A DNA stretch of 64,000 nt from assembly GCF_000018585.1 (NCBI RefSeq), contig NC_009976.1:677982-741981 (forward strand), given 5' to 3'. This DNA comes from Prochlorococcus marinus str. MIT 9211 (lineage in GTDB: Bacteria > Cyanobacteriota > Cyanobacteriia > PCC-6307 > Cyanobiaceae). The notes beneath the pieces are model-generated. The model was not told where the DNA came from. It made no database searches and was given only the letters and a program-made list of their open reading frames with translations. Positions 18,034 through 27,522 of the stretch are shown piece after piece; position 1 is the stretch's first letter; the number at the start of each line of letters is the position of its first letter. Position numbers and translations under genes: made by a program.

Positions 18034-19382
18034 TATTAAAATCAAATCAAAACACTCTTTCTTTTATAGGCAATAAGCTAAGCAAAACCTTACCCTTTTT
18101 TAACGGTTTATTACTATTAGCAGCTATTTCTCTCCCAGCTCTCTCATTACCTAGGAACACATCTTTGGTTATAAGAGACAGCCCTAAGGAGGTATTAGAC
18201 CAAGTTTGGCAAATTATATATAGAGAGTATTTGGACTCAAATGGAAATTATAATGATGAATCTTGGCTAAAATTAAGGAAAAAAGTACTGTCAAATAAAT
18301 ATTACGATTCTGCAGAAGCTTATGAAGCAATTGTATCTATGCTCAAAAGTCTAAAGGATCCATACACTAGGTTTTTAGATCCTAAGGATTACAAAGAAAT
18401 GCGGATAGATACTTCGGGAGAACTTATGGGTATCGGTATTCAATTATCTTTAAATGAAGAGACTAATGAACTCGTAATTGTAGCTCCTATAGAGGACACG
18501 CCGGCCTTTAAAGCTGGTATTCAACCTAATGACATCATTGTCTCAATAGATGATACTGATACAGATGGAATGAGCATTGATGGAGCAGTTAAATTAATCC
18601 GAGGTGAAAAGGGAACTAAGGTTACCTTGGGAATAATTAGAGGAACTCAATACTTAAAGGTACCTTTGATAAGGAGTCGAATAGAGATTCGATCTGTCAT
18701 TAGCAGATTAAATGAAACTAGTAATGGTGGAACTATCGGATATATAAGGCTTAAACAATTTAGTGCTAATGCAGCAACAGAAATGAGATCAGCTATTATT
18801 AAGTTAGAGGAGCAAAAATCTCAAGGTTATATTTTAGATTTAAGAGGTAATCCCGGAGGTTTGCTTGAAGCAAGTATAGATATTGCTAGGCAATGGCTAA
18901 ATACTGGAATAATCGTAAGTACTCTTACCAAAGATGGCATAAATGATTTTAGACGAGCTACTGGAAATGCATTAACGAATAAACCACTTGTAGTTTTAGT
19001 TAATGAAGGATCTGCTAGTGCAAGTGAAATATTAGCTGGGGCAATTCAGGATAATAAAAGGGGTATTCTTGTTGGGTCTAAAACCTTTGGGAAAGGTCTT
19101 GTTCAGTCAGTTAGGCCTTTAGTGGATGGATCTGGCATAACAGTCACAGTTGCTAAATATTTAACACCTAATGGAACTGATATTAATAAAAATGGGATTA
19201 AGCCCGACATAAAAGCATCTCTTAACCTAAATAATAATAAATCTTTCTCTGCCATTGATTTAGGTACTTCTAAGGATAGCCAGTATGTTGTTGCTGAGAC
19301 AGCTTTATCACGAATAATGTTTAATCTAAATAGTACAAGTTATAAGCAAAATACAGCAAATCTTTCTTTTGCACTAAAATAA
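18030..19382 (+). CDS. ctpA: Carboxyl-terminal processing protease (S41)
   Basis: A 450-residue tail-specific protease. An N-terminal hydrophobic signal/anchor (residues about 18-40, ending near ALSLP) exports it to the lumen or periplasm. A PDZ domain lies at about 115-190 ([30 protein letters not shown] is the carboxylate-binding strand area), and the S41 domain follows with the catalytic serine in [10 protein letters not shown] near 331 and lysine in KTFGKG near 356. In cyanobacteria CtpA removes the C-terminal extension of the photosystem II D1 protein; several paralogues exist, so this could be CtpA, B or C. Its ATG overlaps the ispG stop, so the two are coupled. Protease class is secure, paralogue is not. 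Confidence 0.88.
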   Translation: MILKSNQNTLSFIGNKLSKTLPFFNGLLLLAAISLPALSLPRNTSLVIRDSPKEVLDQVWQIIYREYLDSNGNYNDESWLKLRKKVLSNKYYDSAEAYEAIVSMLKSLKDPYTRFLDPKDYKEMRIDTSGELMGIGIQLSLNEETNELVIVAPIEDTPAFKAGIQPNDIIVSIDDTDTDGMSIDGAVKLIRGEKGTKVTLGIIRGTQYLKVPLIRSRIEIRSVISRLNETSNGGTIGYIRLKQFSANAATEMRSAIIKLEEQKSQGYILDLRGNPGGLLEASIDIARQWLNTGIIVSTLTKDGINDFRRATGNALTNKPLVVLVNEGSASASEILAGAIQDNKRGILVGSKTFGKGLVQSVRPLVDGSGITVTVAKYLTPNGTDINKNGIKPDIKASLNLNNNKSFSAIDLGTSKDSQYVVAETALSRIMFNLNSTSYKQNTANLSFALK

Positions 19383-19390
19383 TAAAACTA

Positions 19391-19957
19391 CTATTTGTCT
19401 ATCCTTTTATACCCAATCCAGTCTGGAATCATTTGCTGACTTCTATTTTGTAAATCTGGCTCTAATATTACTTCCCAATTACCTTTTAAACCATCTTTTA
19501 TACCTTTTGAGTAATACCCTTTTATTAGTTGAATGTCATCGCAATGCTTATTTTTAAAATTTTCAACCCACCTTTCTTTGGCTATTTGTTTGGCTTTTTG
19601 CTTGTTGGTAGCTACAATTAAATTAAAATTATGTTTTTCATAGAGGTCATTTATCGCATATGCTCCTAGATTTACGAACCATAGGCTCTTAGGAGAACTA
19701 CTGCTCTTTGATTTATTCTGTAAATTAGTTAAACTTTTAATTCTTACGATATAACCATCAATATATTCAACCTTGATATAGCTATCAATATGGAGTCCAT
19801 GTAATTTACCAAACCAATCTTGTTGTAATTGCAAGAATGTATCTTCGATATTTTTGCCAATGACCCACCTCACATCATGTAGCTCGATGTTGAAACCTTT
19901 TGCTCTTCCCCCAAGAACAACTATATATAGTGACTTGTCTAAGTAACTAACCTCCAT
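19391..19957 (-). CDS. DUF1543 domain protein
   Basis: A 188-residue protein with the DUF1543 pattern, seen near residues 9-40 as LYIVVLGGRAKGFNIELHDVRWVIG and continuing to GLHIDSYIKVEYIDGY, and again as a weaker copy in the second half (FVNLGAYAINDLYEKHNFNLIV, residues about 88-110). It thus looks like a tandem duplication of one module, as is usual in this family. No catalytic residues, signal peptide or membrane span are seen. It converges on ctpA with nine bases between the stops. Function is unknown. Confidence 0.75.
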   Translation of the reverse strand: MEVSYLDKSLYIVVLGGRAKGFNIELHDVRWVIGKNIEDTFLQLQQDWFGKLHGLHIDSYIKVEYIDGYIVRIKSLTNLQNKSKSSSSPKSLWFVNLGAYAINDLYEKHNFNLIVATNKQKAKQIAKERWVENFKNKHCDDIQLIKGYYSKGIKDGLKGNWEVILEPDLQNRSQQMIPDWIGYKRIDK

Positions 19958-20086
19958 GAAACTTTTGATAATCAGTCTATTAACTTAAGTATTTTAGTAG
20001 AATAATATTCGTTGAAAATTAAAGAAGTATAAACAATCTTGATTTATAACTTATGTTAGTCAATTGTCTTGATTTATAAATTCAAA

Positions 20087-21025
20087 TTAGCTCATTTCTA
20101 ACATTTTTTTTATGGGCTTTAGTGCTCGTATTCTTATATCTTCTTTTATTTCGATCTCAGGCTGCATAGTCTCTAGGCAACTTAATAGCTTTTCAATTGT
20201 GTTAAGTCTCATGTATGGGCATTCATTACAGCTACATCCATTAATACCTGGTACATCAAAAAACTTTTTTTGGGGCTCTTTTATTTTCATTTGATGTAAT
20301 ATGCCTGGCTCAGTTAAAACTATAAATTCACTTGAATTGCTATTTTGTATATAATCAAGCAATCTACTAGTTGAACCAATAAAATTAGATAAGTCTAACA
20401 AATTTTGCTGACATTCTGGATGGGCAATAATTTCTGCATTGGGATGATTAATTTTTAGTTTAAGGACTTCTTCTTCACTGAATGTTTCGTGGACAATGCA
20501 TGAGCCATCCCATAGGTTCATTTTCCTACCACTTTGCTTTTCTACCCAACGGCCTAGATTTTTGTCTGGAGCAAATATAATATTTACATCTCTAGGAATT
20601 TGTTTTACTAATTCAACTGCATTACTACTTGTGCATATTAAGTCACTTTGGGCTTTAATAGCGGCGGAACAATTTATATAACTAATTACATAATGGTCTG
20701 AACTCTTATTGCAAAACTTTCTAAATGCATCTTCTGGGCAATCATCTGCCAGCGAACAACCAGCATCCAAATCTGGAATTAATACAGTTTTATTAGGACT
20801 TAGGATTTTTGCTGTTTCAGCCATGAAATGTACACCGCAGAAAACTATTACTTCAGCATTTGTTTTTGCAGCTTTACGAGATAGATCCAATGAATCCCCA
20901 ATAAAGTGCGCTAAATCCTGAATCTCTGGATCTTGGTAGTAATGAGCAAGAATAATTGCATTTTTTTCTCTACACAGCAGCTCAATCTTTTCTCTGATAA
21001 CTTCCCGTCGCTTGGGAACCGGCAT
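20087..21025 (-). CDS. nadA: Quinolinate synthase
   Basis: NadA condenses iminoaspartate with dihydroxyacetone phosphate to quinolinate in NAD synthesis, using a 4Fe-4S cluster. Features: [24 protein letters not shown] near residue 25, [14 protein letters not shown] near 82 (first cluster Cys), [11 protein letters not shown] near 202 (second), and [12 protein letters not shown] near 269 (third), plus EPGILHQM near 238. The 312-residue length is normal. The partner nadB and nadC are not in the window. It is divergent from the metallophosphoesterase gene. Identification is secure. Confidence 0.96.
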   Translation of the reverse strand: MPVPKRREVIREKIELLCREKNAIILAHYYQDPEIQDLAHFIGDSLDLSRKAAKTNAEVIVFCGVHFMAETAKILSPNKTVLIPDLDAGCSLADDCPEDAFRKFCNKSSDHYVISYINCSAAIKAQSDLICTSSNAVELVKQIPRDVNIIFAPDKNLGRWVEKQSGRKMNLWDGSCIVHETFSEEEVLKLKINHPNAEIIAHPECQQNLLDLSNFIGSTSRLLDYIQNSNSSEFIVLTEPGILHQMKIKEPQKKFFDVPGINGCSCNECPYMRLNTIEKLLSCLETMQPEIEIKEDIRIRALKPIKKMLEMS

Positions 21026-21095
21026 AGCCGTCTGATTGCTTGGAGCCTTTGAAAGCAGTTTCTTTTAGGCAATTTGGGGCAGTATAGAGTCTGGC

Positions 21096-21962
21096 TTGCT
21101 AATCATTGGTTTGAGAGTAATTAATCTCGCAATTGCAGGGGACCTTCATGGCTCTTGGGTGGCAAAAGACAAAGAACTTTTGATTCAGTTATGCCCTGAC
21201 GCAGTGCTCTTTGTAGGGGATCTATCCGACGGGGGGGACTTGAGATTAATTAAGGCTATTAATTCTGTTCCAATACCTTCTGCAGTGATATTGGGTAATC
21301 ATGACAGAGGTTTAGAACCTTCTGGTTATCTTTTGCAGCAACAGTTGACTGTGTTGGGGGAAAGAGATTGCTCTTGGCGGCTGCGTGGATGGTCGGAGCC
21401 ACCTTTATCTGTAGTAGGTGCTCGTCCATGCAGTCCTGGTGGTGGTTATTATTTGTCAAATCAGGTTAAAGGTGTTTTTGGACCTGTCTCTTTGGAGGAA
21501 TCTGTTGCGCGAATATATAAATCTGCTTTAAAAGCGGCTGAAGAATTTCCTTTGGTGTTGCTAGCTCATGCCGGTCCCACTGGCTTAGGTTCAGATGCTT
21601 CAAGTTTATGTGGTAGAGATTGGAAGATTCCAGCAATTGACTGGGGTGATCAGGATCTATCCATGGCTATTGATTTGATTAGGAAAAAGAGAAAGATTGA
21701 TCTTGTCGTTTTTGGTCATATGCATCATCAGTTAAAACGAGGTAGGGGAAATAGAAAAACTTTTGTAATTGATCAATTTGGGACAGCCTATTTAAATGCT
21801 GCTTGCGTTCCCAGAAGGAAGCAAGATGAATTTGGTAATTGGTTATCTCATTTCTCTTGGGCTAAATTTATTAATGGGAAACTTGCCCATGTCTCTCACC
21901 GTTGGTTTAGGGAAGATTCTTCTATTGCATTCCAAGAGACCTTATATCAAATTAATATATAA
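21096..21962 (+). CDS. Calcineurin-type metallophosphoesterase (TIGR04168-like)
   Basis: A 288-residue predicted phosphoesterase with a two-metal site: AGDLHGSW near residue 14, VGDLSDGGD near 41, LGNHDRG near 66, LAHAGPTGLG near 156 and FGHMHHQL near 207. The family is conserved in cyanobacteria and plants, with no assigned substrate that I know. The reading frame begins at TTG 21096, but a TTG at 21111 (LRVINLAIAG) is an equally good start just before the first metal motif. The intergenic space with nadA is only about 70 bases and must hold both promoters. Fold secure; substrate unknown. Confidence 0.83.
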   Translation: MLIIGLRVINLAIAGDLHGSWVAKDKELLIQLCPDAVLFVGDLSDGGDLRLIKAINSVPIPSAVILGNHDRGLEPSGYLLQQQLTVLGERDCSWRLRGWSEPPLSVVGARPCSPGGGYYLSNQVKGVFGPVSLEESVARIYKSALKAAEEFPLVLLAHAGPTGLGSDASSLCGRDWKIPAIDWGDQDLSMAIDLIRKKRKIDLVVFGHMHHQLKRGRGNRKTFVIDQFGTAYLNAACVPRRKQDEFGNWLSHFSWAKFINGKLAHVSHRWFREDSSIAFQETLYQINI

Positions 21963-21964
21963 GC

Positions 21965-22783
21965 TTATTCATTGGATTTATTTTTTTTAACTCCAGTCTC
22001 ACTTTTACTTAAGGTGGATTTAGCGAAAATATAAGCTGCTATGGCTGATGTCATAAATGCCAATATATTCCTTAGTAGTGGAAGAAATTCACTTGTTCTA
22101 GTAACAACTTGTGCTATACCAATTACACCAAATGGAATGATCCAAATCGGGGAGACTAGTAATAACCACTTCCAAGCAATAAGCTGATCCTCATTTCTAG
22201 GAGATCCTGCAATACCAGCAATAAAACCTCCTAATATTGATGCTGCTAAAGTCCAAAGCCATTGCTCTTTAGGGAGACCTGGTACTTTTTGGCAGCCACC
22301 TTTGTCTAAGCAAAATTCGACAGATTTAACAGCACCAATTATTGCTAAATCCTCTCCATTATCTCTAACGTAAAATTGATTTCCAAAACGGGTTTGCAAT
22401 TCAACCCAAAATGTTCTTGGCATTAAGGTAAAGTATGCGTCTCCAACATTGAAATTCAGTAGATTCCCCCCTCTAGGATCCGCCACTAATAGAAGAGTCC
22501 TTTCGTCCAGATCCCAGTATTCTTTTATTGCTTTTCCAGGTGTATTTTCAAATTGAGTAAGCACTCTTATCTTCCATCCAGTATTAGCCTCATATTCGTT
22601 GATAGAACTTTCTAACCTTTCAATTTGATTTGGATTGAAGGATTTTGCTAAATCCAATACAGGAGTTGAATAGTTAGGTAAAAGATTAGGATTGTCAAAT
22701 GCGTATACAGAATTACAAAAGATAAAAGAACATATTAGTGTTAAAAGGGTTGTTAATAGAGTTAGTCTTTGCAGTGATTTCAT
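21965..22783 (-). CDS. TPM-domain thylakoid protein, Psb32-like
   Basis: An N-terminal signal peptide (MKSLQRLTLLTTLLTLICSF, residues 1-20) is followed by a TPM domain at about 40-165 (PVLDLAKSFNPNQIERLESS, then LLLVADPRGGN near 100). Two or three hydrophobic segments follow (about 180-245). This architecture matches the cyanobacterial Psb32 protein and its plant relative TLP18.3, which assist photosystem II repair after light damage; the TPM domain in plants has acid phosphatase activity. The protein should sit in the thylakoid membrane with its TPM domain lumenal. It converges on the metallophosphoesterase gene with two bases between stops. Role is inferred from family. Confidence 0.78.
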   Translation of the reverse strand: MKSLQRLTLLTTLLTLICSFIFCNSVYAFDNPNLLPNYSTPVLDLAKSFNPNQIERLESSINEYEANTGWKIRVLTQFENTPGKAIKEYWDLDERTLLLVADPRGGNLLNFNVGDAYFTLMPRTFWVELQTRFGNQFYVRDNGEDLAIIGAVKSVEFCLDKGGCQKVPGLPKEQWLWTLAASILGGFIAGIAGSPRNEDQLIAWKWLLLVSPIWIIPFGVIGIAQVVTRTSEFLPLLRNILAFMTSAIAAYIFAKSTLSKSETGVKKNKSNE

Positions 22784-22816
22784 TTTTTATTTTTTTAATT
22801 AAGGATACTCATTCCA

Positions 22817-24022
22817 ATGGACAGCAAGCTTGCGCAATGTCCTGATTGGCTTGTTCATCATTTTACAGAAGCTGGAGGTGGTCTTAGCTTCTGCAAATAT
22901 ATGAATTTAGCGCTTAATGACCCTGCTAATGGCGCATATTCCACTGGCAAGATAAATATAGGTATTAAAGGCGACTTTGTTACATCACCTAGCTTGACGC
23001 CGGATTTTGGGGAGTTGCTTTCATTTCAGTTAATTGAATGGTTAGATCAATTGATGGCCTCTACTAAATTCTCAGAAAAGTTAGTTGTAATTGATATTGG
23101 CCCGGGTGAAGGTGATTTGACTTTTGATTTGATAGCGGCTTTACAAAAATTCTCGCCATCCATGCTGAGAAGAATTCAGTTTATATTAGTTGAGATCAAT
23201 GAGGGAATGAAATTACGACAGAAAAAGAAACTTGAGCAGTTCCCCTCTTCATTGATAAGGTGGGCTAGCTTAGAAGAACTCTCTAGGACTTCACAAGTCG
23301 GAGTTATCATTGCCCACGAAATACTTGATGCATTACCTGTCGAAAGAGTTGTCTATAAGAACAATAAGTTGTATCAGCAAGGAGTTAAATTGATTGAAGA
23401 TTCTGGTAATTACTTTTTAGACTATTTTGATTTGCCGTTACCGAATAAGCTGAATCACTTTATAAGAGATCTAAGCGATTATTGCAAGGTAAATATTCCT
23501 CCTGATAAAGCAGCCGAGGGATGGTCTACAGAATTACATACGAATTTAAATAGTTGGTTCGAGAAAATTTCTAAATCTTTGGATTATGGCCTTGTATTAG
23601 TAATAGACTATGCTTTAGAAGCAAAACGTTATTACCATGTTAATAGAGATTTAGGTTCAATAGTCTCTTATAAAAATCAGTGCTGTACTTTTAATGTCTT
23701 AAAAGATGCCGGACTATGTGACATTACAAGCCATCTTTGTATAGAGTCGATGCAAATTTATGCAAGTAAGCATAATTTATTTAGTAAAGGCATAGTAAGG
23801 CAAGGTCAAGCTCTGTTGGCTTTAGGATTGGCTGATATTTTAAGTTCTTTAGCACAGGCCGATAATGTTGACTTGCCTACTGTGCTTAGAAGAAGAGAAG
23901 CTCTTCTTAGGTTGGTTGACCCTATTGCTTTAGGGGATCTCAGGTGGCAGGTTTTTGAGTTAAATAAAAATAGAAATGTATATAATTTTGACATAAAATC
24001 AAGGCTGTTATATGAACCTTAA
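22817..24022 (+). CDS. MidA/NDUFAF7-family SAM-dependent methyltransferase (DUF185)
   Basis: A 401-residue protein of the DUF185 family. Seen: the N-terminal SFCKYMNLALNDPANGAYST segment near residue 23, the SFQLIEWLDQL helix near 70, motif I VVIDIGPGEGDLTFDLI near 95, IAHEILDALPVERV near 171 and LVIDYALEAKRYYH near 255. The mitochondrial member NDUFAF7 dimethylates an arginine of complex I. In cyanobacteria a comparable role at the NDH-1 complex is plausible but untested. It is divergent from the Psb32-like gene. Family is confident, substrate inferred. Confidence 0.85.
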   Translation: MDSKLAQCPDWLVHHFTEAGGGLSFCKYMNLALNDPANGAYSTGKINIGIKGDFVTSPSLTPDFGELLSFQLIEWLDQLMASTKFSEKLVVIDIGPGEGDLTFDLIAALQKFSPSMLRRIQFILVEINEGMKLRQKKKLEQFPSSLIRWASLEELSRTSQVGVIIAHEILDALPVERVVYKNNKLYQQGVKLIEDSGNYFLDYFDLPLPNKLNHFIRDLSDYCKVNIPPDKAAEGWSTELHTNLNSWFEKISKSLDYGLVLVIDYALEAKRYYHVNRDLGSIVSYKNQCCTFNVLKDAGLCDITSHLCIESMQIYASKHNLFSKGIVRQGQALLALGLADILSSLAQADNVDLPTVLRRREALLRLVDPIALGDLRWQVFELNKNRNVYNFDIKSRLLYEP

Positions 24023-24027
24023 CCTAT

Positions 24028-25140
24028 TTATTTGGATGCTAACTTCTGAAGTGCTTGTTTGATTTCATTGACGGTAAAATTTTTAATAATTTCTACTTTC
24101 CCAATTTCAGTTGGAACGATAAAGTTGATCTCACCATCTTTAACTTTTTTATCACTTTTAAGTATTTCTATAACATCTTCAGCACAAACCCTTGGCCAAA
24201 TTGTAGGCAACCCTGCTTGACACAGAACCTTACGTTGTCTTTCTAGGTCGCTAATATTCCATATGTTTCGCTCTAAAGCTAGTTGACCTATGGCGATCAT
24301 GCCCATAGAAACAGCTTCACCGTGAAGCCATGTACCATAGCCACATAAAGCTTCAATCGCATGTCCAAATGTATGACCATAATTAAGTACAGCTCGTATG
24401 CCACCCTCTCGCTCATCTAGTTCTACGATATGTGCTTTAGTTTGAACGGACCTTTGGATTATCTCCAATAAAAATCTGTCAGTAAGTGTTTCTAGCTTGT
24501 CAAGTCTTGGTGCATCTTCCAGTTTCCGGAATAACTTTTTGTCACTAATAACACCATATTTGATGACTTCTGCCATCCCAGCTTTGAATTCACGTTCGGG
24601 CAGGGTTTTTAATGTTATTGGATCAATCAGAACTAGTTTTGGCTGATGAAACGCACCTATTAGGTTCTTCCCTTTGGGATGGTTGACTCCCGTTTTGCCT
24701 CCAACAGAGGCATCAACCATGGCTAGTAAAGTTGTAGGAACTTGTACAAAAGAAACTCCTCTTAGCCAGGTAGCAGCTGCAAAGCCTGTCATATCGCCAA
24801 TAACTCCACCCCCAAGGGCAATCATTAATGAACCCCTTTCAAGTCTTGATGTGTAAGCAGCATTGTGAATATCAGATATGGTTGCGAGATTCTTTCTTTC
24901 TTCCCCTGCTTTTATCTCAATTAAGGTTGGGTTGAAGCCATTGTCACTTAGGTTGTGAATAAACTCTTTTCCATAGTGGACTGAAACATCTTTATTGGTA
25001 ACTACAAGAACTTTTGTTGCTTTCTTGAAGCCTATTTTTTTTAACTCTTCGCCTATTCGCGCTAAACCATTTTTCTTAATTACAACTTCATATGGGTTGT
25101 GAGCTAATTTTATTTTTATTCGGATTGAGTTTTGGTTCAC
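24028..25140 (-). CDS. aroB: 3-dehydroquinate synthase
   Basis: AroB performs the second shikimate-pathway step, converting DAHP to 3-dehydroquinate with NAD and a metal ion. Signature stretches: ALGGGVIGDMTGFAAATWLR near residue 108, PTTLLAMVDASVGGKTGVN near 134, KNLIGAFHQPK near 158, EVIKYGVI near 190, the metal ligands in LNYGHTFGHAIEAL near 258 and WLHGEAVSMGM near 274. Length of 370 residues is normal. It converges on the MidA-like gene with only five bases between the stops. Identification is secure. Confidence 0.97.
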   Translation of the reverse strand: MNQNSIRIKIKLAHNPYEVVIKKNGLARIGEELKKIGFKKATKVLVVTNKDVSVHYGKEFIHNLSDNGFNPTLIEIKAGEERKNLATISDIHNAAYTSRLERGSLMIALGGGVIGDMTGFAAATWLRGVSFVQVPTTLLAMVDASVGGKTGVNHPKGKNLIGAFHQPKLVLIDPITLKTLPEREFKAGMAEVIKYGVISDKKLFRKLEDAPRLDKLETLTDRFLLEIIQRSVQTKAHIVELDEREGGIRAVLNYGHTFGHAIEALCGYGTWLHGEAVSMGMIAIGQLALERNIWNISDLERQRKVLCQAGLPTIWPRVCAEDVIEILKSDKKVKDGEINFIVPTEIGKVEIIKNFTVNEIKQALQKLASK

Positions 25141-25207
25141 AATATTAGAGATGATTTTGGAGATTTCTCATCTAACTTTATTGAGCTTGACTCATTAACC
25201 TGAATGT

Positions 25208-26407
25208 ATGAGAAATGAATCATTAACAAGAAATAACAAAGTAGGCCCAACAGTTGGTGTCGTTGGTGGAGGACAACTTGCGCAGATGTTGGCTAAAGCT
25301 GCCAGAGAGAGAGGGATTGATTTAATTGTTCAGACTGGATTGAGGAGTGACCCTGCCGTTCAATATGCTAAGGGATTAGTACTTTCGGATACAAGCGATA
25401 TTAATGGAACAAAAGAACTTGCAAGCAAATGTAGCTGCTTGACCTTTGAGAATGAATGGATTGATGTAACGTCTCTCTCTTCGCTGGCTAACGATAGCTC
25501 CTTATTTCAGCCTAGCTTAAATTCAATTAAGCCATTAGTAGACAAACTTTCTCAAAGAAAGCTTTTAAACGATTTGAATATCCCTGGTCCAGAATGGCTG
25601 CCCCTAGCATGTATTAAAAAAAAGGATTTAGAGCTTCCAGACGGTTGGGCATATCCAGTAATGGCAAAGGCAGGTAAAGGAGGATATGACGGTAAAGGAA
25701 CAAGAGTTATAAATGATGCCAATGAACTTAAGGAGCTGTTTTTCTCTGTTGATGTTTCTAATTGGTTCTTAGAGAAATGGATTAGCTATCAAAAAGAGTT
25801 GGCAATTGTTGTCAGTCGAGATACCTGTGGACGAATAAACTCTTATCCCTTAACAGAGACTTTCCAACATAAGCAAGTCTGTGATTGGGTTGTTGCACCT
25901 GCGAATGTAAGTCATTCAGTCCTTGTCACGGCTTATAACGTAGGTGCTTCGTTATTGAGAGAGCTAAATTATGTAGGTGTACTTGCGATTGAATTCTTTT
26001 ATGGGGATGAGGGATTGCTCGTCAATGAAATAGCCCCACGTACTCACAACTCTGCTCATTTTACAATTGACGCATGCAGTAGTAGTCAATTTGACCAACA
26101 AATATGCATAGCTGCCGGTCTACCAGCCCCTCCGGTTAAATTAGTCGTACCAGGCGCAATCATGATCAATTTGTTAGGCTTGCGAGGCAAAGCAAATTCC
26201 TTAGATGAACGATTGGAGAAGTTAAAGCAAATAAATGGCGCAAAACTTCATTGGTATTCTAAAGATAAAGTCTTGCCTGGAAGAAAATTAGGTCATTTAA
26301 CAGTTCCCTTACTCGATTTAGACCCCACTTCAAGAATTAATAAGGCGACAAGCATTTTAAAAAAAGTAAGAGCAATCTGGCCCTTTTTTGTTCCCGATAT
26401 CAATTAG
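25208..26407 (+). CDS. purK: N5-carboxyaminoimidazole ribonucleotide synthase
   Basis: PurK is an ATP-grasp enzyme that carboxylates AIR to N5-CAIR in purine synthesis. Visible: N-terminal VGVVGGGQLAQMLAKAA near residue 17, ATP-grasp PVMAKAGKGGYDGKGT near 145, LEKWISYQKELAIVVSR near 182 and LVNEIAPRTHNSAHFTIDAC near 273, which closes the active site. At 399 residues it is slightly longer than E. coli PurK, as usual in cyanobacteria. The 6S RNA gene directly follows on the same strand, a linkage described in Synechococcus. Identification is secure. Confidence 0.96.
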   Translation: MRNESLTRNNKVGPTVGVVGGGQLAQMLAKAARERGIDLIVQTGLRSDPAVQYAKGLVLSDTSDINGTKELASKCSCLTFENEWIDVTSLSSLANDSSLFQPSLNSIKPLVDKLSQRKLLNDLNIPGPEWLPLACIKKKDLELPDGWAYPVMAKAGKGGYDGKGTRVINDANELKELFFSVDVSNWFLEKWISYQKELAIVVSRDTCGRINSYPLTETFQHKQVCDWVVAPANVSHSVLVTAYNVGASLLRELNYVGVLAIEFFYGDEGLLVNEIAPRTHNSAHFTIDACSSSQFDQQICIAAGLPAPPVKLVVPGAIMINLLGLRGKANSLDERLEKLKQINGAKLHWYSKDKVLPGRKLGHLTVPLLDLDPTSRINKATSILKKVRAIWPFFVPDIN

Positions 26408-26411
26408 ATTG

Positions 26412-26600
26412 ACTTTGGACTACCTTGTTGGTGAAGACCTTCCTTAAGTGCTCTGATCTGACTCTTTTTCGACTTGTGGAGACTGTCGTGACGGTGAAGT
26501 AAACCAGTCTAGTAACTGGAAATGGAACCTCGCTTTGACTCCTCTTCTGGTTAATCCAGGTCGATGCTCTGAGGTCTCACGGCAAGGTGGTCTTGTACTT
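26412..26600 (+). ncRNA. ssaA: 6S RNA (ssaA)
   Basis: 6S RNA binds RNA polymerase by mimicking an open promoter. The placement immediately downstream of purK is the arrangement reported for cyanobacteria. In the sequence the closing stem is visible: GACTACCTTG at 26418-26427 pairs with CAAGGTGGTC at 26583-26592 (one G-U pair), enclosing about 155 bases able to form a long interrupted rod; a terminator hairpin follows. No plausible protein is encoded on either strand. Ends are approximate. An alignment to the cyanobacterial 6S covariance model would settle it. Confidence 0.82.
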
Positions 26601-26609
26601 TTCATGATT

Positions 26610-26633
26610 GCAGGACCTAGCCTGCTGGTTTTT
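26610..26633 (+). terminator. Terminator downstream of 6S RNA
   Basis: GCAGG at 26610-26614 pairs with CCTGC at 26621-26625 around a 6-base loop, followed by TGG and a T run. It is well placed to end the 6S RNA or purK-6S transcript. Confidence 0.65.
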
Positions 26634-26734
26634 AAATGAGGGCACTTTCTAATAAAAAACACTCATTATTCCCAGGAATTTACCATTGACGATTGGTAGC
26701 ACAGATGTACTATTGCAGAGTTGCTTTGTTTGTT

Positions 26735-26878
26735 ATGGCAAGATTCGTTGTCAGCATTATTTCTGCTTTAGCTTCAATTCCTTTATCCTCTCTTCTCAGG
26801 TGCTCAAGAGAGCTTAAAAGACAATCAACTAATGAAGCTTGGCGTTCTTATTCTAAAAGGTATTCAACAAGGTGCTAG
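26735..26878 (+). CDS. Small basic hypothetical protein
   Basis: A 47-residue open frame starting at ATG 26735 (an upstream TTG at 26693 would extend it to 61). It has a hydrophobic N-terminal part (FVVSIISALASIPL) and a strongly basic, Ser/Arg-rich tail ending in STRC. No family is recognised. It lies between 6S RNA and the GNAT gene on the same strand and may be a real small membrane-associated protein, or a chance frame; codon use looks compatible with coding but this is weak evidence. Confidence 0.35.
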   Translation: MARFVVSIISALASIPLSSLLRCSRELKRQSTNEAWRSYSKRYSTRC

Positions 26879-26927
26879 CACTTAGTTCAGATCAGCTATT
26901 CAATTCGAATTTTAGAAAAATTGGTTC

Positions 26928-27443
26928 ATGGCTAAAAAAATTTCTCTTAAGTCAAGCAAGCTAGCCATTCGTCGAATAGTTCAACAAGATCATGATGCCC
27001 TTAAAAATGTATATGTTGAATCTATTGAATTTCAGGGTTCCGGTCTTTATTCCACACAACAAATTCAAGCTTGGTCCTCAAAAGCATTGCTGCCTAATGC
27101 GTTCAAGAACATATTTGACGAGGGTAGTGGATGGTTGAGTCTTGAAGACCAGGACATTGCCTCTTTTGCTTTTAGATACCCAAATAATCGCCTAGCTCTT
27201 TTGTATACCCTAAATAAATATTCAAGAAGAGGTCATGCGACTAAACTTTTGCGTCAAATAGAACTTGATGCCTTTAATGACGGTCAGGAATGCTTGGTAA
27301 CAGAGGCGAGTTTACTTAGCCAGCCGTTGTTGCTAAAGCTTGGATGGCAAACAGTTAGCTCAGAGAAGATTATGATTGCAGGTATTTATTTCCAACGTTT
27401 TCGTATGCGTAAATTAATAATCCCCCTAAAGCCTCGCTCCTAG
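26928..27443 (+). CDS. GNAT-family N-acetyltransferase
   Basis: A 171-residue acetyltransferase of the GNAT superfamily, which transfers acetyl from acetyl-CoA to an amine. The N-terminal LAIRRIVQQDHDALKNVYVE strand-helix (residues 13-32) and the acetyl-CoA loop in LYTLNKYSRRGHATKLLRQI (near 90-109) are visible; the Q/R-x-x-G-x-A motif is present as RRGHAT. The closing motif GWQTVSSE near 145 also fits. Substrate (small molecule, antibiotic-like amine or protein) cannot be told. It lies upstream of the histone-like gene on the same strand, but the shared position says little about function. Confidence 0.78.
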   Translation: MAKKISLKSSKLAIRRIVQQDHDALKNVYVESIEFQGSGLYSTQQIQAWSSKALLPNAFKNIFDEGSGWLSLEDQDIASFAFRYPNNRLALLYTLNKYSRRGHATKLLRQIELDAFNDGQECLVTEASLLSQPLLLKLGWQTVSSEKIMIAGIYFQRFRMRKLIIPLKPRS

Positions 27444-27522
27444 AGCCTCATAATTTTTTACGCCACTATTTGTAAGTTATACCAACAATGTGCTAGATGT
27501 TGAATATAGATAACTACTTTTA

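Noticed and set aside
26444-26662. A 72-residue minus-strand frame
   Set aside because: It lies antisense to the 6S RNA and its terminator, and its Arg/Pro/Ser-rich composition reflects the structured RNA rather than a protein.
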